DNA of 64,000 bases from Hydrogenophaga pseudoflava (lineage in GTDB: Bacteria; Pseudomonadota; Gammaproteobacteria; Burkholderiales; Burkholderiaceae_C), in contig NZ_JAVHJP010000001.1 of assembly GCF_031020795.1 (NCBI RefSeq), forward strand, positions 62,001 to 126,000, read 5' to 3'. The notes under the pieces are model-generated. The model ran no database searches. It saw only the letters and a list, made by a program, of their open reading frames with translations, and was not told the origin of the DNA. Shown piece after piece: positions 8,612 through 16,750 of this stretch. The position numbers and the translations under genes are program-made. Each line of letters starts with the position of its first letter. Position 1 is the stretch's first letter.

Positions 8612-9074
8612 CGCCTTCACCCCCGGCCGCTTCGGGTGCAAGCTTGTCCATCGACGCGTCGATCAGCGCGTGCAGTGCGACCACCTGGTCCTCGCCGAGC
8701 AGGCGGTTGATGCCCGTCTGGGCCACCTTCCAGCGCCGCTTGGCCTCGGCGCGCTTCTCGCGGCCGGCGGGCGTGAGGCTGACCCGGCGGCTGCGCGCGT
8801 CCTCGCCGGCCTCCACCACCACCCAGCCGGCGTCCACCAGCGGCTTGAGGTTGCGCGTGAGCGTGGAGGCGTCCATCTTCAGGCCTTCCGCCAGTTCGCC
8901 GGGTCGCACCGGCCCGAGCTTGTCGACGTAGGAGAGCAGCGAGTACTGCGTGGTCTTGAGCCCCACCTGCGCCATCTCGGCGTCGTAGAACTGGCTCACA
9001 CGGCGCATGAACTGGCGCAGCTTGAGGTTGGTGCAGCCCTGCGGCAGGGTTTTGGGGGAGGTGCTTGCGGTCAT
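8604..9074 (-). CDS. MarR-family transcription regulator
   Basis: Protein of 156 residues with the MarR winged helix: LGPVRPGELAEGLKMDAST and LTRNLKPLVDAGWVVVEAG form the recognition helices, and EDARSRRVSLTPAGREK is the wing. MarR dimers usually repress efflux or degradation genes and release DNA on binding phenolic ligands. The gene sits upstream of the MATE pump (8-bp overlap) and diverges from a thioesterase gene. The 52-bp gap between the divergent genes holds two palindromes, so the protein likely represses both directions and itself. The ATG at 9074 is supported because the upstream open frame would cross these operators. Confidence 0.92.
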   Translation of the reverse strand: MTASTSPKTLPQGCTNLKLRQFMRRVSQFYDAEMAQVGLKTTQYSLLSYVDKLGPVRPGELAEGLKMDASTLTRNLKPLVDAGWVVVEAGEDARSRRVSLTPAGREKRAEAKRRWKVAQTGINRLLGEDQVVALHALIDASMDKLAPEAAGGEGDE

Positions 9075-9080
9075 GGAATG

Positions 9081-9094
9081 ATTGTATCTACAAT
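9081..9094. promoter_or_regulatory. Palindromic operator 1, marR/thioesterase divergent promoter
   Basis: ATTGTATCTACAAT is a perfect inverted repeat (ATTGTA, 2-bp spacer, TACAAT) 7 bp upstream of the marR start codon. It is AT-rich in otherwise GC-rich DNA and matches the size of MarR sites. Confidence 0.65.
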
Positions 9095-9096
9095 GA

Positions 9097-9108
9097 TTGC
9101 ATATGCAA
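9097..9108. promoter_or_regulatory. Palindromic operator 2, marR/thioesterase divergent promoter
   Basis: TTGCATATGCAA is a perfect 12-bp palindrome with the TTG-N6-CAA form common for MarR regulators. It is 2 bp from operator 1 and 18 bp upstream of the thioesterase start. Confidence 0.7.
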
Positions 9109-9126
9109 CTGTTTTGAGGACATGCC

Positions 9127-9681
9127 ATGGACACCGAAAACATCCGCCTGCGCTGGGAGCAGGAAGAAGCCGCCGTTCGTCAGCGCATCGAAGCCGGTGG
9201 CGGCAAGGCCGGCGTGGCCCGGCCCGAACAGATCGCCGGCAAGACGGGGCTGGAGATCATGCAGGCACTGCTGTGCGGCGAGCTGCCCTACCCGCCCATC
9301 AGCGAAACCCTGGGCTTCTTCCTGATCGAGGTCGGCGACGGCCATGCGGTGTTCCAGGGCGAACCGCAGTTCAAACACTACAACCCGCTGGGCACGGTGC
9401 ACGGCGGCTGGTACGCCACCCTGCTGGATTCGGCGCTGGGTTGCGCGGTGCAGACCAAACTGCCCGCCGGCACCGGCTACACCACGGCCGAACTCGGCCT
9501 GAACATCGTGCGCGCCGCCAGCGACCGGACCGGCCCGCTGCGCGCCATCGGCAAAGTCATCCACAGCGGCCGGCAGATGGCGACCGCCGAGGCCCGCATC
9601 GTCGGCCCCGACGGCAAGCTCTACGCCCACGCCACCACCACCTGCTTCATCTTCGACGCGGCGGCGCGCGCCGGCCGCTGA
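9127..9681 (+). CDS. PaaI-family hotdog thioesterase
   Basis: Protein of 184 residues with the hotdog fold of the PaaI acyl-CoA thioesterases. The active-site strand reads YNPLGTVHGGWYATLLDSAL, with the HGG motif and the following acidic residue, and GLNIVRAASDRTGPLRAIGKV is the typical central strand. Such enzymes hydrolyse aromatic or medium-chain acyl-CoA thioesters. An N-terminal extension of about 60 residues (WEQEEAAVRQRI and on) precedes the fold. The ATG at 9127 has GAGGA 6 bp upstream. It is divergent from marR-MATE and shares the palindromic operator region, so it is probably induced by the same ligand. Confidence 0.88.
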   Translation: MDTENIRLRWEQEEAAVRQRIEAGGGKAGVARPEQIAGKTGLEIMQALLCGELPYPPISETLGFFLIEVGDGHAVFQGEPQFKHYNPLGTVHGGWYATLLDSALGCAVQTKLPAGTGYTTAELGLNIVRAASDRTGPLRAIGKVIHSGRQMATAEARIVGPDGKLYAHATTTCFIFDAAARAGR

Positions 9682-9700
9682 GCCGCGGGCCGGCGGCGGG

Positions 9701-11140
9701 TCAGACCGGCAGCGTCCAGCTCGCGCGGCAGCCGCGCGGATGGTCCACGTTCTCGATGCGCAGCGCGCCGCCGTGCAGCTCGCTGACCTCCTTCACCAGG
9801 CACAGCCCCAGGCCCGAACTTTTTTCCTGCGTGTCGGCGCGCGGCAGCGAGTAGAAGCGCTCGAAGATGCGGTCGGCCGCGTAGTCGGGCACACCCGGCC
9901 CCTCGTCGCGCACCGACCACGCCACCTGCCCGTCCACCCGCCGCGCCGACACCGCCAGCGCGCCACCCTGCGGTGAAAAGTCGATGGCGTTGTCCAGCAG
10001 GTTCTGCAGCGCCTGCGCGATCAGGAAGCGGTCACCGCGCACCGTGGCGCCCTCGTCCAGCGAGGTCTGAATCTGCAAGCCCTTGCGCCGCAGCCGCGGC
10101 TCGGCCGTGTGCAGCAGCTCGCGCGTGAGCGCCGTGATGTCCACCGGCTCCACCGTGCGCAGCTGCCGCAGCTGCTCCACGTCGGCCAGCGCCAGCAGCC
10201 GGTCGATCAGCTGCTGCAGGCGCTCGGTCTGGCGCTGGATGTTGCCGGCGAAGCGCTCGCGGTCGGCCTCGGGCATCGGCTCCTGCAGCAGCTCGGCCGC
10301 ACCGCGGATCGCTGCCAGCGGGCTCTTGAGCTCGTGCGTCAGCGTGTGCACGTAGTTCTCGACATAGGCCTTGTCTTCGAGCTTCAGGCGCATGCGCTCC
10401 ACCGCCTGCGCAAGGTCGGCGAACTCGGTGTTGCCCGAGAGCCGGCCCATGCGCGGCAGCTCGGCCCGCTCGCCGCGCGCCACCGCGTTGGCGTAGCCGC
10501 GCAGCCGCGAGAGCGAGCTCGCAATCCACCAGGTGAACAGCAGGCCGATCGCCAGCGACAGCCCCAGCAGCACCCAGGACCAGTGGAGGATGCGGTCGCG
10601 GCTGCGCTGGATGTAGGGCTCCAGCGTCTGGTTCGGCCGCGAGACGGTGAGCACGCCGATGATGCGCGCACCATCGCGCACCGGCGCCGCCACGTGCATC
10701 ACCGTGCGGTCGGCGTCGTAGGCGCTCTCGCCGCTGGAACGCGCGCCGTACTCGCCGCGCAGCGTGCGCAGCACGTCGTTCCACTGGGAATGGTCCTTGC
10801 CCACGTCCTGCCCGCGGCTGTCGAACACGACGATGCCGCGCGCATCGGTCACGGTGACGCGGTAGTCGATGCGCGACTTGCGAAAGCCCCAGATCGTCGC
10901 GCCCGGGTCCACGGTGGGCAGCTTCGACAGGGCCTGCGCGAAGGGGCCGCTGGCGATGGTCCCGGCATTCAGGTCCGGCGCCGCCACCAGCGCCAGCGCG
11001 TTCGCCGCATCGACCAGGCTGTCCTCCATCGCCAGCCGCGTGCCGGGTTTGACCTCCTCGACGAACACGCGCAGCACAACGAACAGCGACAGGCCGAGCA
11101 CCAGGAAGAAAGCGAGCAGGAGGCGGAGGCCGATGCGCAT
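9701..11140 (-). CDS. creC: Sensor histidine kinase CreC
   Basis: Protein of 479 residues in the CreC arrangement. It has a first membrane helix at about 6-26, a periplasmic sensor domain of about 160 residues, a second helix at about 188-208 and a HAMP-like linker (LRGYANAVARGERAELPR). The HisKA box HTLTHELKSPLAAIRG follows with phospho-acceptor His269, then the ATPase domain (LQNLLDNAIDFS; VRDEGPGVPDYAADRIFERF; SSGLGLCLVKEVSELHGG). It phosphorylates CreB. It follows creB after 4 bp. The signal is not known; in enterobacteria the system reacts to growth on minimal medium or fermentation products. Confidence 0.93.
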   Translation of the reverse strand: MRIGLRLLLAFFLVLGLSLFVVLRVFVEEVKPGTRLAMEDSLVDAANALALVAAPDLNAGTIASGPFAQALSKLPTVDPGATIWGFRKSRIDYRVTVTDARGIVVFDSRGQDVGKDHSQWNDVLRTLRGEYGARSSGESAYDADRTVMHVAAPVRDGARIIGVLTVSRPNQTLEPYIQRSRDRILHWSWVLLGLSLAIGLLFTWWIASSLSRLRGYANAVARGERAELPRMGRLSGNTEFADLAQAVERMRLKLEDKAYVENYVHTLTHELKSPLAAIRGAAELLQEPMPEADRERFAGNIQRQTERLQQLIDRLLALADVEQLRQLRTVEPVDITALTRELLHTAEPRLRRKGLQIQTSLDEGATVRGDRFLIAQALQNLLDNAIDFSPQGGALAVSARRVDGQVAWSVRDEGPGVPDYAADRIFERFYSLPRADTQEKSSGLGLCLVKEVSELHGGALRIENVDHPRGCRASWTLPV

Positions 11141-11144
11141 GGGC

Positions 11145-11843
11145 TCAGACCGGCAGGCTCAGCGAATACCCCATGTTCCGGTGCGTCTGGATCAGCTCGG
11201 GCGACAGGCCGCGCTCGCGCAGCTTGGCGCGCAGCAGCTTGATGTGGGCATCGACCGTGCGGTCCAGGGTGTCAGGCGCATCGGCCCAGACCAGGTCCAT
11301 CAGCTCGGCGCGCGAGAAGATGCGGCCTGGGCGCCGCAACAGCGTCGCCAGCAGCAGGTACTCGTAGCGTGTGAGCGCGAGGTAGCCACCGCCGCAGGCG
11401 ATGCGCTGCGCCGTCTCGTCCAGGCGGAGCGCGGCAGCCCCGGCGGTGGCCGGCGCAGCGCCCTGCTCCGCCGCCTTTCCGTTCGCCGTGCGCCGCAGGA
11501 TCGCCTTGACCCGCGCGCAGACCTCGCGCGGCGAAAACGGCTTGCTCACGTAGTCGTCCGCACCCAGCTCCAGACCGAGCACACGGTCGATCTCCTCGCT
11601 GCGCGCGGTCAGGAAGACGATGGGCAGTTCGCTGGTCTTTCGGATGGCGCGGCAGACGTCGAAGCCGTTGCCGTCGGGCACGCCGACGTCGAGGATGGCG
11701 AGGTCGGGCGGTTGGTTCGCAAACGCTGCCAGCGCTTCACGCGCGAGGGTGACGTGGGTGACCTCGAAGCCCTCGCTGCGCAGTGTGTAGAGCAGCGTGT
11801 CGGCGATGGCGGGTTCGTCTTCGAGCAGAAGGATGTTGAGCAT
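11145..11843 (-). CDS. creB: Response regulator CreB
   Basis: Protein of 232 residues of the OmpR/PhoB type. The receiver domain starts MLNILLLEDEP, with phospho-acceptor Asp52 (LAILDVGVPDGNG) and Lys101 (DYVSKPFSPRE). The C-terminal winged helix reads YLALTRYEYLLLATLLRRPG and TLDRTVDAHIKLLRAKL. A linker rich in Ala and Gly (about residues 120-138) joins them. The expected target is the CreB box before creD. I prefer the start at 11843; an in-frame ATG at 11864 would add seven residues and cannot be excluded. The gene begins an operon with creC. Confidence 0.93.
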   Translation of the reverse strand: MLNILLLEDEPAIADTLLYTLRSEGFEVTHVTLAREALAAFANQPPDLAILDVGVPDGNGFDVCRAIRKTSELPIVFLTARSEEIDRVLGLELGADDYVSKPFSPREVCARVKAILRRTANGKAAEQGAAPATAGAAALRLDETAQRIACGGGYLALTRYEYLLLATLLRRPGRIFSRAELMDLVWADAPDTLDRTVDAHIKLLRAKLRERGLSPELIQTHRNMGYSLSLPV

Positions 11844-11877
11844 GAACGCAACGGGGCAGGCCATCAGTTCCGAGTGG

Positions 11878-12171
11878 TCACTGTTTGGCGACGCATTTGA
11901 AATGCAATGATGCTCTGGCGGGACGCACAAACGGAATGCCGTTTTCAGGATTTGCGGTGACTGTCTCTACAGCTTGACCTGTCTTTGAGCAGTGCTGATT
12001 GGCCTCCTCGTACAGCTCAGCAAGCAGTGCCTGAGAACTCCCGAATGCACCGCCTGCACTGGTCTTTGACGTCATGTAGGCCCCTTTGTCGGTAGCCACG
12101 ACACCAGTGGCGCATCCCGCGAGAGCGACAACTGAAAAGAGAACCCCAAGTCGCGATTGCATGAGAAGCAT
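11878..12171 (-). CDS. Small putative lipoprotein of low GC
   Basis: Protein of 97 residues with a short signal peptide and a lipobox, VALAGC, with Cys20 as the lipidation site. The mature part contains two more cysteines (NQHCSKTG and HFKCVAKQ) that could pair. I recognise no family. The ATG at 12171 is supported by GGAGGG six bases upstream. Base composition here is clearly lower in GC than the surrounding genes, with rarer codons, which suggests recent gain by transfer. It sits between creB and the AroE-like gene without visible operon ties. Confidence 0.7.
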   Translation of the reverse strand: MLLMQSRLGVLFSVVALAGCATGVVATDKGAYMTSKTSAGGAFGSSQALLAELYEEANQHCSKTGQAVETVTANPENGIPFVRPARASLHFKCVAKQ

Positions 12172-12271
12172 GTCAAACCCTCCGTTTGGTCATCTTGAAT
12201 ACGGACGCACTTCAGAACGAACTGCGAGCGGTCAAGAAGTCTAACGGCGGACGATTGCGCTGCTGCGCTGC

Positions 12272-13120
12272 TCACACCACCCCCAGCACCCTCTCCAGCT
12301 CCCGGCGCATCACCCCCCGGTCCACCTCCACCCCGCTCCACAGCCGGATCGCGACCGCGCCCTGGTTCACCAGCATGCCCAGGCCGTCGAGCACGGTGCA
12401 GCCGGCGGCTTCGGCGGTGCGGATGAGGTGGGTGCGCGGCGGGTTGGGGATGGCATCGGCGACCACCGTGCCGGGGCGCAGGGTGGTCCAGTCGATTTCG
12501 AGCTGGTCTTCCACATCGGGGAACAGACCGATGGAGGTCGCGTTGACCACGACGCCCGTGCCGGCCGGGACCGGCATCGCCGGCTGCCAGTGCAGGTACT
12601 CGGCGGTGGCGCTGGTCTTTGCCGTGATCAGGTCGGCCAGCTCCTGGCCGCGCAGCCGCCCGCGGTTGACCACGGTGATGTGCGCTGCACCGGCCAGCGC
12701 GAGTTCCACCGCCACGGCGCGCGCCGCGCCCCCGGCGCCGAACAGCAGCACGCGCTGGCCTTCGATGGTGCAGGCCGGGCGCAGCGCCTCCACAAAGCCC
12801 TGGCCGTCGGTGTTCTCGCCCACCAACAGGTCCCCCTGCAGCACCACGGTGTTGACCGCACCGATGATCTGCGCCGACGGTGCCAGGCCATCAAGGTGCT
12901 CGATCACGGTCATCTTGTGCGGCAGCGAGCAGTTGAAGCCGGCCCAGCCCATGGCACGCGCGCCGCGCACGGCGTCGGCCAGCCTCTCGGGCGGCACCTC
13001 GCAGTTGACGTAGCGCCATTCCATGCCGTGGTGCCGGTAGGCGGCCTCGATCATGGCCACCGTCGGGTTCTCGGCGGCGGGCTGTGCGAAGGAACCGGTG
13101 AGGGTGTGGAGGAAGTTCAT
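12272..13120 (-). CDS. Shikimate dehydrogenase-like NAD(P)-dependent oxidoreductase
   Basis: Protein of 282 residues with the AroE/YdiB fold. The catalytic lysine is in FNCSLPHKMT, the partner aspartate in GENTDGQGF, and the nucleotide site in LLFGAGGAARAVAVEL followed by VVNRGR. It therefore should oxidise or reduce a shikimate- or quinate-like polyol acid. The N-terminal substrate loop is odd: AroE has a conserved Ser-x-Ser before SPxxHN, but here it reads LTGSFAQPAAENPTVAMI, without that serine pair. This argues for a different substrate or a paralogue beside the housekeeping AroE. The ATG at 13120 opens with MNFLHTLTGS. A terminator separates it from the upstream TRAP operon on the same strand. 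Confidence 0.82.
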   Translation of the reverse strand: MNFLHTLTGSFAQPAAENPTVAMIEAAYRHHGMEWRYVNCEVPPERLADAVRGARAMGWAGFNCSLPHKMTVIEHLDGLAPSAQIIGAVNTVVLQGDLLVGENTDGQGFVEALRPACTIEGQRVLLFGAGGAARAVAVELALAGAAHITVVNRGRLRGQELADLITAKTSATAEYLHWQPAMPVPAGTGVVVNATSIGLFPDVEDQLEIDWTTLRPGTVVADAIPNPPRTHLIRTAEAAGCTVLDGLGMLVNQGAVAIRLWSGVEVDRGVMRRELERVLGVV

Positions 13121-13150
13121 GGCGGCACCCGTCGAATGAGGGGCCCCATG

Positions 13151-13185
13151 AAAACAAAAAAGCCGGTCTGGGGCAAGACCGGCTT
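13151..13185 (-). terminator. Rho-independent terminator of the gluconate-type TRAP operon
   Basis: A 10-bp perfect stem (AAGCCGGTCT with AGACCGGCTT) with a 6-nt loop is followed on the minus strand by a T-rich run. It lies 39 bp after the dctP stop and upstream of the AroE-like gene, so most transcripts should end here. Confidence 0.9.
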
Positions 13186-13223
13186 GGGAAAAACGCCCGC
13201 CGCCTGGCGGGCGCCGGAGACAT

Positions 13224-14237
13224 TCACTTGCGCGCAGCGGCCACGGCAGCCTGCGTGTCCTTCCACAGCGCCTCACCCACGTTGGCGGCGATGCTGGCGT
13301 TGACGGCGCCCAGCTTTTCGCGCATGCGGTTGGCTTCGGCCGGGCTGAGTTCGTTCACCTGCATGCCCTTGGCCTTGAGGTCGCCCAGGGCCTTGGCGGC
13401 TTCGGCGCGCGTGTCCTGGCGCTCGAAGTCGCGGCTCTTCTTCGCGGCGTCGGCCAGCACCTTCTGCTCGTCCTTGGACAAGCCGTCCCACCACTTCTTG
13501 CTCACGGTGACGATCCACGGGCTGTAGACGTGGTTGGTCACGGTCAGGTACTTTTGCACCTCGTAGAACTTGCTCGACAGGATGGTGTTGTAGGGGTTCT
13601 CCTGGCCGTCGACGGTCTTGGTCTCCAGCGCGGTGAACAGCTCGGAGAACGGCAGCGGGATGGCGTTGGCGCCCAGGGTCTTGAAGCTGTTGAGGAACAC
13701 GTCGTTCTGCATCACGCGCAGCTTGATGCCGTTCAGGTCTTCCAGCTTGGCCACGGGCTGCTTGTTGTTGGTGAGGTTGCGGAAACCGTTCTCCCAGTAC
13801 ACCAGGCCCACCAGGCCTTTTTCCTGCAGCTTGTCCATCACCTTCTGGCCCACCGGGCCGTCGAGCACCGCATCGGCTTCCTTGGCGTTGTTGAACAGGA
13901 AAGGCGTGTCCCAGATCGCCATTTCCTTGGTGATGCCGACCAGGGTGGCGGTGGAGCCGACCATCATTTCCTGCGCGCCGCCGATCAGGGCCTGCTGCAT
14001 CTGCACGTCCGAGCCGAGCGCGGCGGCGCCGATGGCGCGCACCTTCATCTTGCCGCCGGAGGCCTTCTCGACCTCCTGCGCGAACAGCTTGACGGCGCGG
14101 CCCTGGTTGGAGTCTTCGTTGAGGCCGTAGCCGAAGCGGATCAGGCGCGGCTTGATGTCCTGGGCGAAGGCGGCAAGCGGAGCGGTGAACGCGGCCACGG
14201 CGGTGGCGGCGATCAGGGTGCGGCGGAAGATGGACAT
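13224..14237 (-). CDS. TRAP transporter substrate-binding protein DctP (gluconate-type module)
   Basis: Protein of 337 residues with a signal peptide (RRTLIAATAVAAFTAPLAAFA, cleaved before QDIKPR). The DctP/SiaP fold segments follow: IRFGYGLNEDSNQGRAVKLF, then NGIKLRVMQNDVFLNSFKTL with the arginine that binds the carboxylate of the ligand, and PFSELFTALETKTVDGQENP. It captures an organic acid in the periplasm for the DctQ-DctM permease. The order gntK, dctQ, dctM, dctP suggests gluconate or another sugar acid; this is inferred from gntK alone. AAGGAGACTG precedes the ATG at 14237. It is the last gene before a terminator. Confidence 0.92.
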   Translation of the reverse strand: MSIFRRTLIAATAVAAFTAPLAAFAQDIKPRLIRFGYGLNEDSNQGRAVKLFAQEVEKASGGKMKVRAIGAAALGSDVQMQQALIGGAQEMMVGSTATLVGITKEMAIWDTPFLFNNAKEADAVLDGPVGQKVMDKLQEKGLVGLVYWENGFRNLTNNKQPVAKLEDLNGIKLRVMQNDVFLNSFKTLGANAIPLPFSELFTALETKTVDGQENPYNTILSSKFYEVQKYLTVTNHVYSPWIVTVSKKWWDGLSKDEQKVLADAAKKSRDFERQDTRAEAAKALGDLKAKGMQVNELSPAEANRMREKLGAVNASIAANVGEALWKDTQAAVAAARK

Positions 14238-14272
14238 GGCAGTCTCCTTGGGTGAAAAAGCGAACGAATGAA

Positions 14273-15565
14273 TCAGCGCATCCACGCCACGGGGGCGGTG
14301 ACGATCTGCGGGAACAACACGAACAGGGCCAGCACCAGCACGTAGCTGAGCAGGAAGGGGTTCACGCCCTTGATGACCTGGTGCATGGGCAGGCGGCCCA
14401 CGCCGGCCACCACGTTGAGCACCGTGCCCACGGGCGGCGTGATGAGGCCGATGGCGCCGTTGAGCACGAACATCAGGCCGAAATACACGGGATCGATGCC
14501 GGCCTTGACGGCGATGGGCAGCATCACCGGCGCGAAGATCAGGATGGTGGGCGTGAGGTCCAGCGCGGTGCCGATCAGCACCAGCACGACCATCATCACC
14601 GCCATCAGCAGGCGCGGGTTCTCCACCAGGGGCCCCAGCCATCCGCCCAGCACGCCCGGCAGGTCGGCCAAGGTGATCATGTAGCTCGCCACCTGCGCAC
14701 CGGCACAGAGGAACATCACCACCGCAGTGGTGCGCGCGGCGCGCACCAGCACACCGTGCAGCTGACCGATCTTCATCTCGCGGTGGATGAACAGCGACAC
14801 CACCAGCGCGTAGAAGGCGGCCACCACGGCGGCCTCGGTGGGCGTGAACACGCCGCTCTTCATGCCACCGATGATGATCAGCGGCATCAGCAGCGCCCAG
14901 AACGCGCGGGCCGTGGCGCGCAGCCGGCCGGCCATGGGCACGGGCGGGTTGTCCTGCAGGTCCATGCCCTTGAGCACGATCTTCCAGGTGACGATGAGCG
15001 CCGCGCCCATCATCAGGCCGGGCACGATGCCCGAGAGGAACAGCGCCGAGATCGAGGTGTTGGTGGTGACGCCGTAGATGATGAACGGCATGGACGGCGG
15101 GATGATGGGCGCGATGATGCCGCCCGAGGCGATCAGCCCGGCCGAGCGGTGCATGGGGTAGCCGTGCTCGCGCATCATGGGCAGCAGGATGGTGGCCAGC
15201 GCCGCGGTGTCGGCCAGGGCCGAGCCGCTCATGCTGGCCATCAGCACCGCCGCGCCGATGGCCACGAAGCCCAGGCCGCCGCGGATGTGGCCGACCCAGG
15301 TCTGCGCCATTTCGATGATGCGCCGGCTGATGCCGCCGCTGTTCATCAGCTCGCCGGCCAGGATGAAGAAGGGCACGGCCAGCAGCGGGAAGCTGTCCAC
15401 GCCGGCCACCATGTTCTGGGCCAGCAGCTGGGTGTCGAAGAAGTCCATCACCCAGGCCATGGCGGCGCCGGTGAGCAGCAGGGCGAAGGCCATATTCATG
15501 CCGATGCCCATGAGCACCAGCATGCCGAGGACGAAGACGATGAAGGCTTGTGCTTCGAGGCTCAT
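14273..15565 (-). CDS. TRAP transporter large permease DctM (gluconate-type module)
   Basis: Protein of 430 residues with about eleven or twelve membrane helices. Typical DctM segments include FPLLAVPFFILAGELMNSGG, a GSALADTAALATILLPMM loop, GGIIAPIIPPSMPFIIYG and GLITPPVGTVLNVVAG. It forms the sodium-driven membrane channel with DctQ. The start at 15565 is 4 bp after the dctQ stop; an upstream in-frame start at 15595 would overlap dctQ and is less likely. It is co-transcribed with gntK, dctQ and dctP. Confidence 0.92.
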   Translation of the reverse strand: MSLEAQAFIVFVLGMLVLMGIGMNMAFALLLTGAAMAWVMDFFDTQLLAQNMVAGVDSFPLLAVPFFILAGELMNSGGISRRIIEMAQTWVGHIRGGLGFVAIGAAVLMASMSGSALADTAALATILLPMMREHGYPMHRSAGLIASGGIIAPIIPPSMPFIIYGVTTNTSISALFLSGIVPGLMMGAALIVTWKIVLKGMDLQDNPPVPMAGRLRATARAFWALLMPLIIIGGMKSGVFTPTEAAVVAAFYALVVSLFIHREMKIGQLHGVLVRAARTTAVVMFLCAGAQVASYMITLADLPGVLGGWLGPLVENPRLLMAVMMVVLVLIGTALDLTPTILIFAPVMLPIAVKAGIDPVYFGLMFVLNGAIGLITPPVGTVLNVVAGVGRLPMHQVIKGVNPFLLSYVLVLALFVLFPQIVTAPVAWMR

Positions 15566-15569
15566 CGCA

Positions 15570-16076
15570 TCACTCCACGTCCACGTTGTGGCCAAGATCG
15601 AGCGGCCTGGCCTTCACGATTTCCCACACCACCATGGCACCGATGGCGATGGCGCACAGCAGCGCCGGCAGCGGCAGCAGCGCGGCCGGTGCCTTGAGCA
15701 CCACCGAGTGGCTGTCCATGCCCACCACCACCTGCTGCCAGGCGCCTCGGCCCAGCAGCACGCAGGCCAGCAGCACCAGCAGGCGGATCAGCAGCGTCGC
15801 GGCCTTGAACGCCAGCGGGCGCTTGCGCAGCAGACCGACCAGACTGGTGAAGGCCATGTGTTCGCCGGCCGGGTAGGCCGCGGCGGCGCCGAGAAACACC
15901 ATCCAGACGAACAGCAGGCGCGAGAGTTCTTCGCTGGCGGCGATGCCGCTGCCGAAGCCGTAGCGCAGCACCACGTTGAGAAACACGGAACAGGCCATCA
16001 CCGCCAGACAGGCGGCCATCAGGGTCTGGGCCACGCGCTGCGCGGGATGCGCTCTGGAGTTGTCGGACGTGCTCAT
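15570..16076 (-). CDS. TRAP transporter small permease DctQ (gluconate-type module)
   Basis: Protein of 168 residues with four predicted membrane helices. The family segment FLNVVLRYGFGSGIAASEEL SRLLFVWMVF carries the conserved arginine and the tandem glutamates of DctQ. It pairs with DctM. Its ATG overlaps the gntK stop (ATGA), with AGGAGGCC a few bases upstream inside gntK, so translation is coupled to the kinase. This tight coupling is the main reason to link the transporter to gluconate. Confidence 0.9.
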   Translation of the reverse strand: MSTSDNSRAHPAQRVAQTLMAACLAVMACSVFLNVVLRYGFGSGIAASEELSRLLFVWMVFLGAAAAYPAGEHMAFTSLVGLLRKRPLAFKAATLLIRLLVLLACVLLGRGAWQQVVVGMDSHSVVLKAPAALLPLPALLCAIAIGAMVVWEIVKARPLDLGHNVDVE

Positions 16077-16600
16077 GCGGCCTCCTGGCTCGGGGAAGGG
16101 GCGGCGGCCCAGGCGACCACCTGGTCCAGCAGCCGCGGCAGGGGTTCGGCCGCGTCCACACGCAGTACGCCGGACTCGCCCACCGGCGATTCGAGCGTGG
16201 CGAACTGGCTGTCCACCAGCGCGGTGTTGAAGAAGTGCGCCGAGCGCGCGGCCACGCGCTCGCGGGCCAGCGCCGGCGCGATGTCGATGAAGACAAAGCG
16301 CAGGCCCGGAGCCGCGGCGCGCAGCTGCTCGCGGTAGGCGCGCCGCAGCGCCGAGCAGGTCAGCACCACACCGCCGGGCGAGCGGGCCAGCAGCCCGGCC
16401 AGCGTCTCCAGCCAGCCGGCGCGGTCGGCGTCGGTCAGGGCAACACCCTCGCGCATCTTCTGCCGACTTGCGGCGCTGTGGTGGTCGTCGCCTTCAATCA
16501 GCGGCAGCCCGAGGCGTTGTGCCAGTCCGGCGCCCAGGCTGGACTTGCCGCAACCGGCCACGCCCATCACCACCAGCGACGCATTTTGAACCGTGTTCAT
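16073..16600 (-). CDS. gntK: Gluconokinase
   Basis: Protein of 175 residues of the GntK family, which phosphorylates gluconate at position 6 using ATP and feeds the Entner-Doudoroff or pentose-phosphate route. The P-loop reads VMGVAGCGKSSLGAGLAQRL; EGDDHHSAASRQKM and CSALRRAYREQLR match the gluconate and lid segments. Length is normal for the family. It is the first gene of a four-gene operon with the TRAP transporter. The leader has no clear ribosome site, because the operator palindrome ends 6 bp before the ATG; repression by the divergent LacI protein is therefore likely to be tight. Confidence 0.93.
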   Translation of the reverse strand: MNTVQNASLVVMGVAGCGKSSLGAGLAQRLGLPLIEGDDHHSAASRQKMREGVALTDADRAGWLETLAGLLARSPGGVVLTCSALRRAYREQLRAAAPGLRFVFIDIAPALARERVAARSAHFFNTALVDSQFATLESPVGESGVLRVDAAEPLPRLLDQVVAWAAAPSPSQEAA

Positions 16601-16605
16601 GTTTG

Positions 16606-16619
16606 AGATAGCGCTATCT
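16606..16619. promoter_or_regulatory. GntR/LacI-type operator, gntK side
   Basis: AGATAGCGCTATCT is a perfect palindrome just upstream of the gntK ATG. The same core recurs at 16697-16712, so the two form a matched operator pair for the divergent LacI-family gene. Confidence 0.8.
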
Positions 16620-16696
16620 TTTGTCGGAAGAAAAAACGGCCTGTGGCCAGGCCGGGCTTCGGGACGGCTCGGGTTTTCGAGGGTGTCCGTCCGCTA

Positions 16697-16712
16697 AAGA
16701 TAGCGCTATCTT
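16697..16712. promoter_or_regulatory. GntR/LacI-type operator, regulator side
   Basis: AAGATAGCGCTATCTT is a perfect 16-bp palindrome 38 bp upstream of the LacI-family start and about 91 bp centre-to-centre from the gntK-side copy. Such spacing allows looping by a LacI-type tetramer and autoregulation. Confidence 0.8.
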
Positions 16713-16750
16713 ACGGCTATCATTCTTCGCCGACACCCGGACAAACCCTG

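Noticed and set aside
8603..8620. TTCAC repeat resembling a second CreB box near the MATE start
   Set aside because: The two TTCAC units are 8 bp apart, not 6, and lie inside coding sequence.
16643..16750. Longer start of the LacI-family regulator
   Set aside because: It would translate through the operator palindrome at 16697; the helix-turn-helix starts soon after the ATG at 16751.
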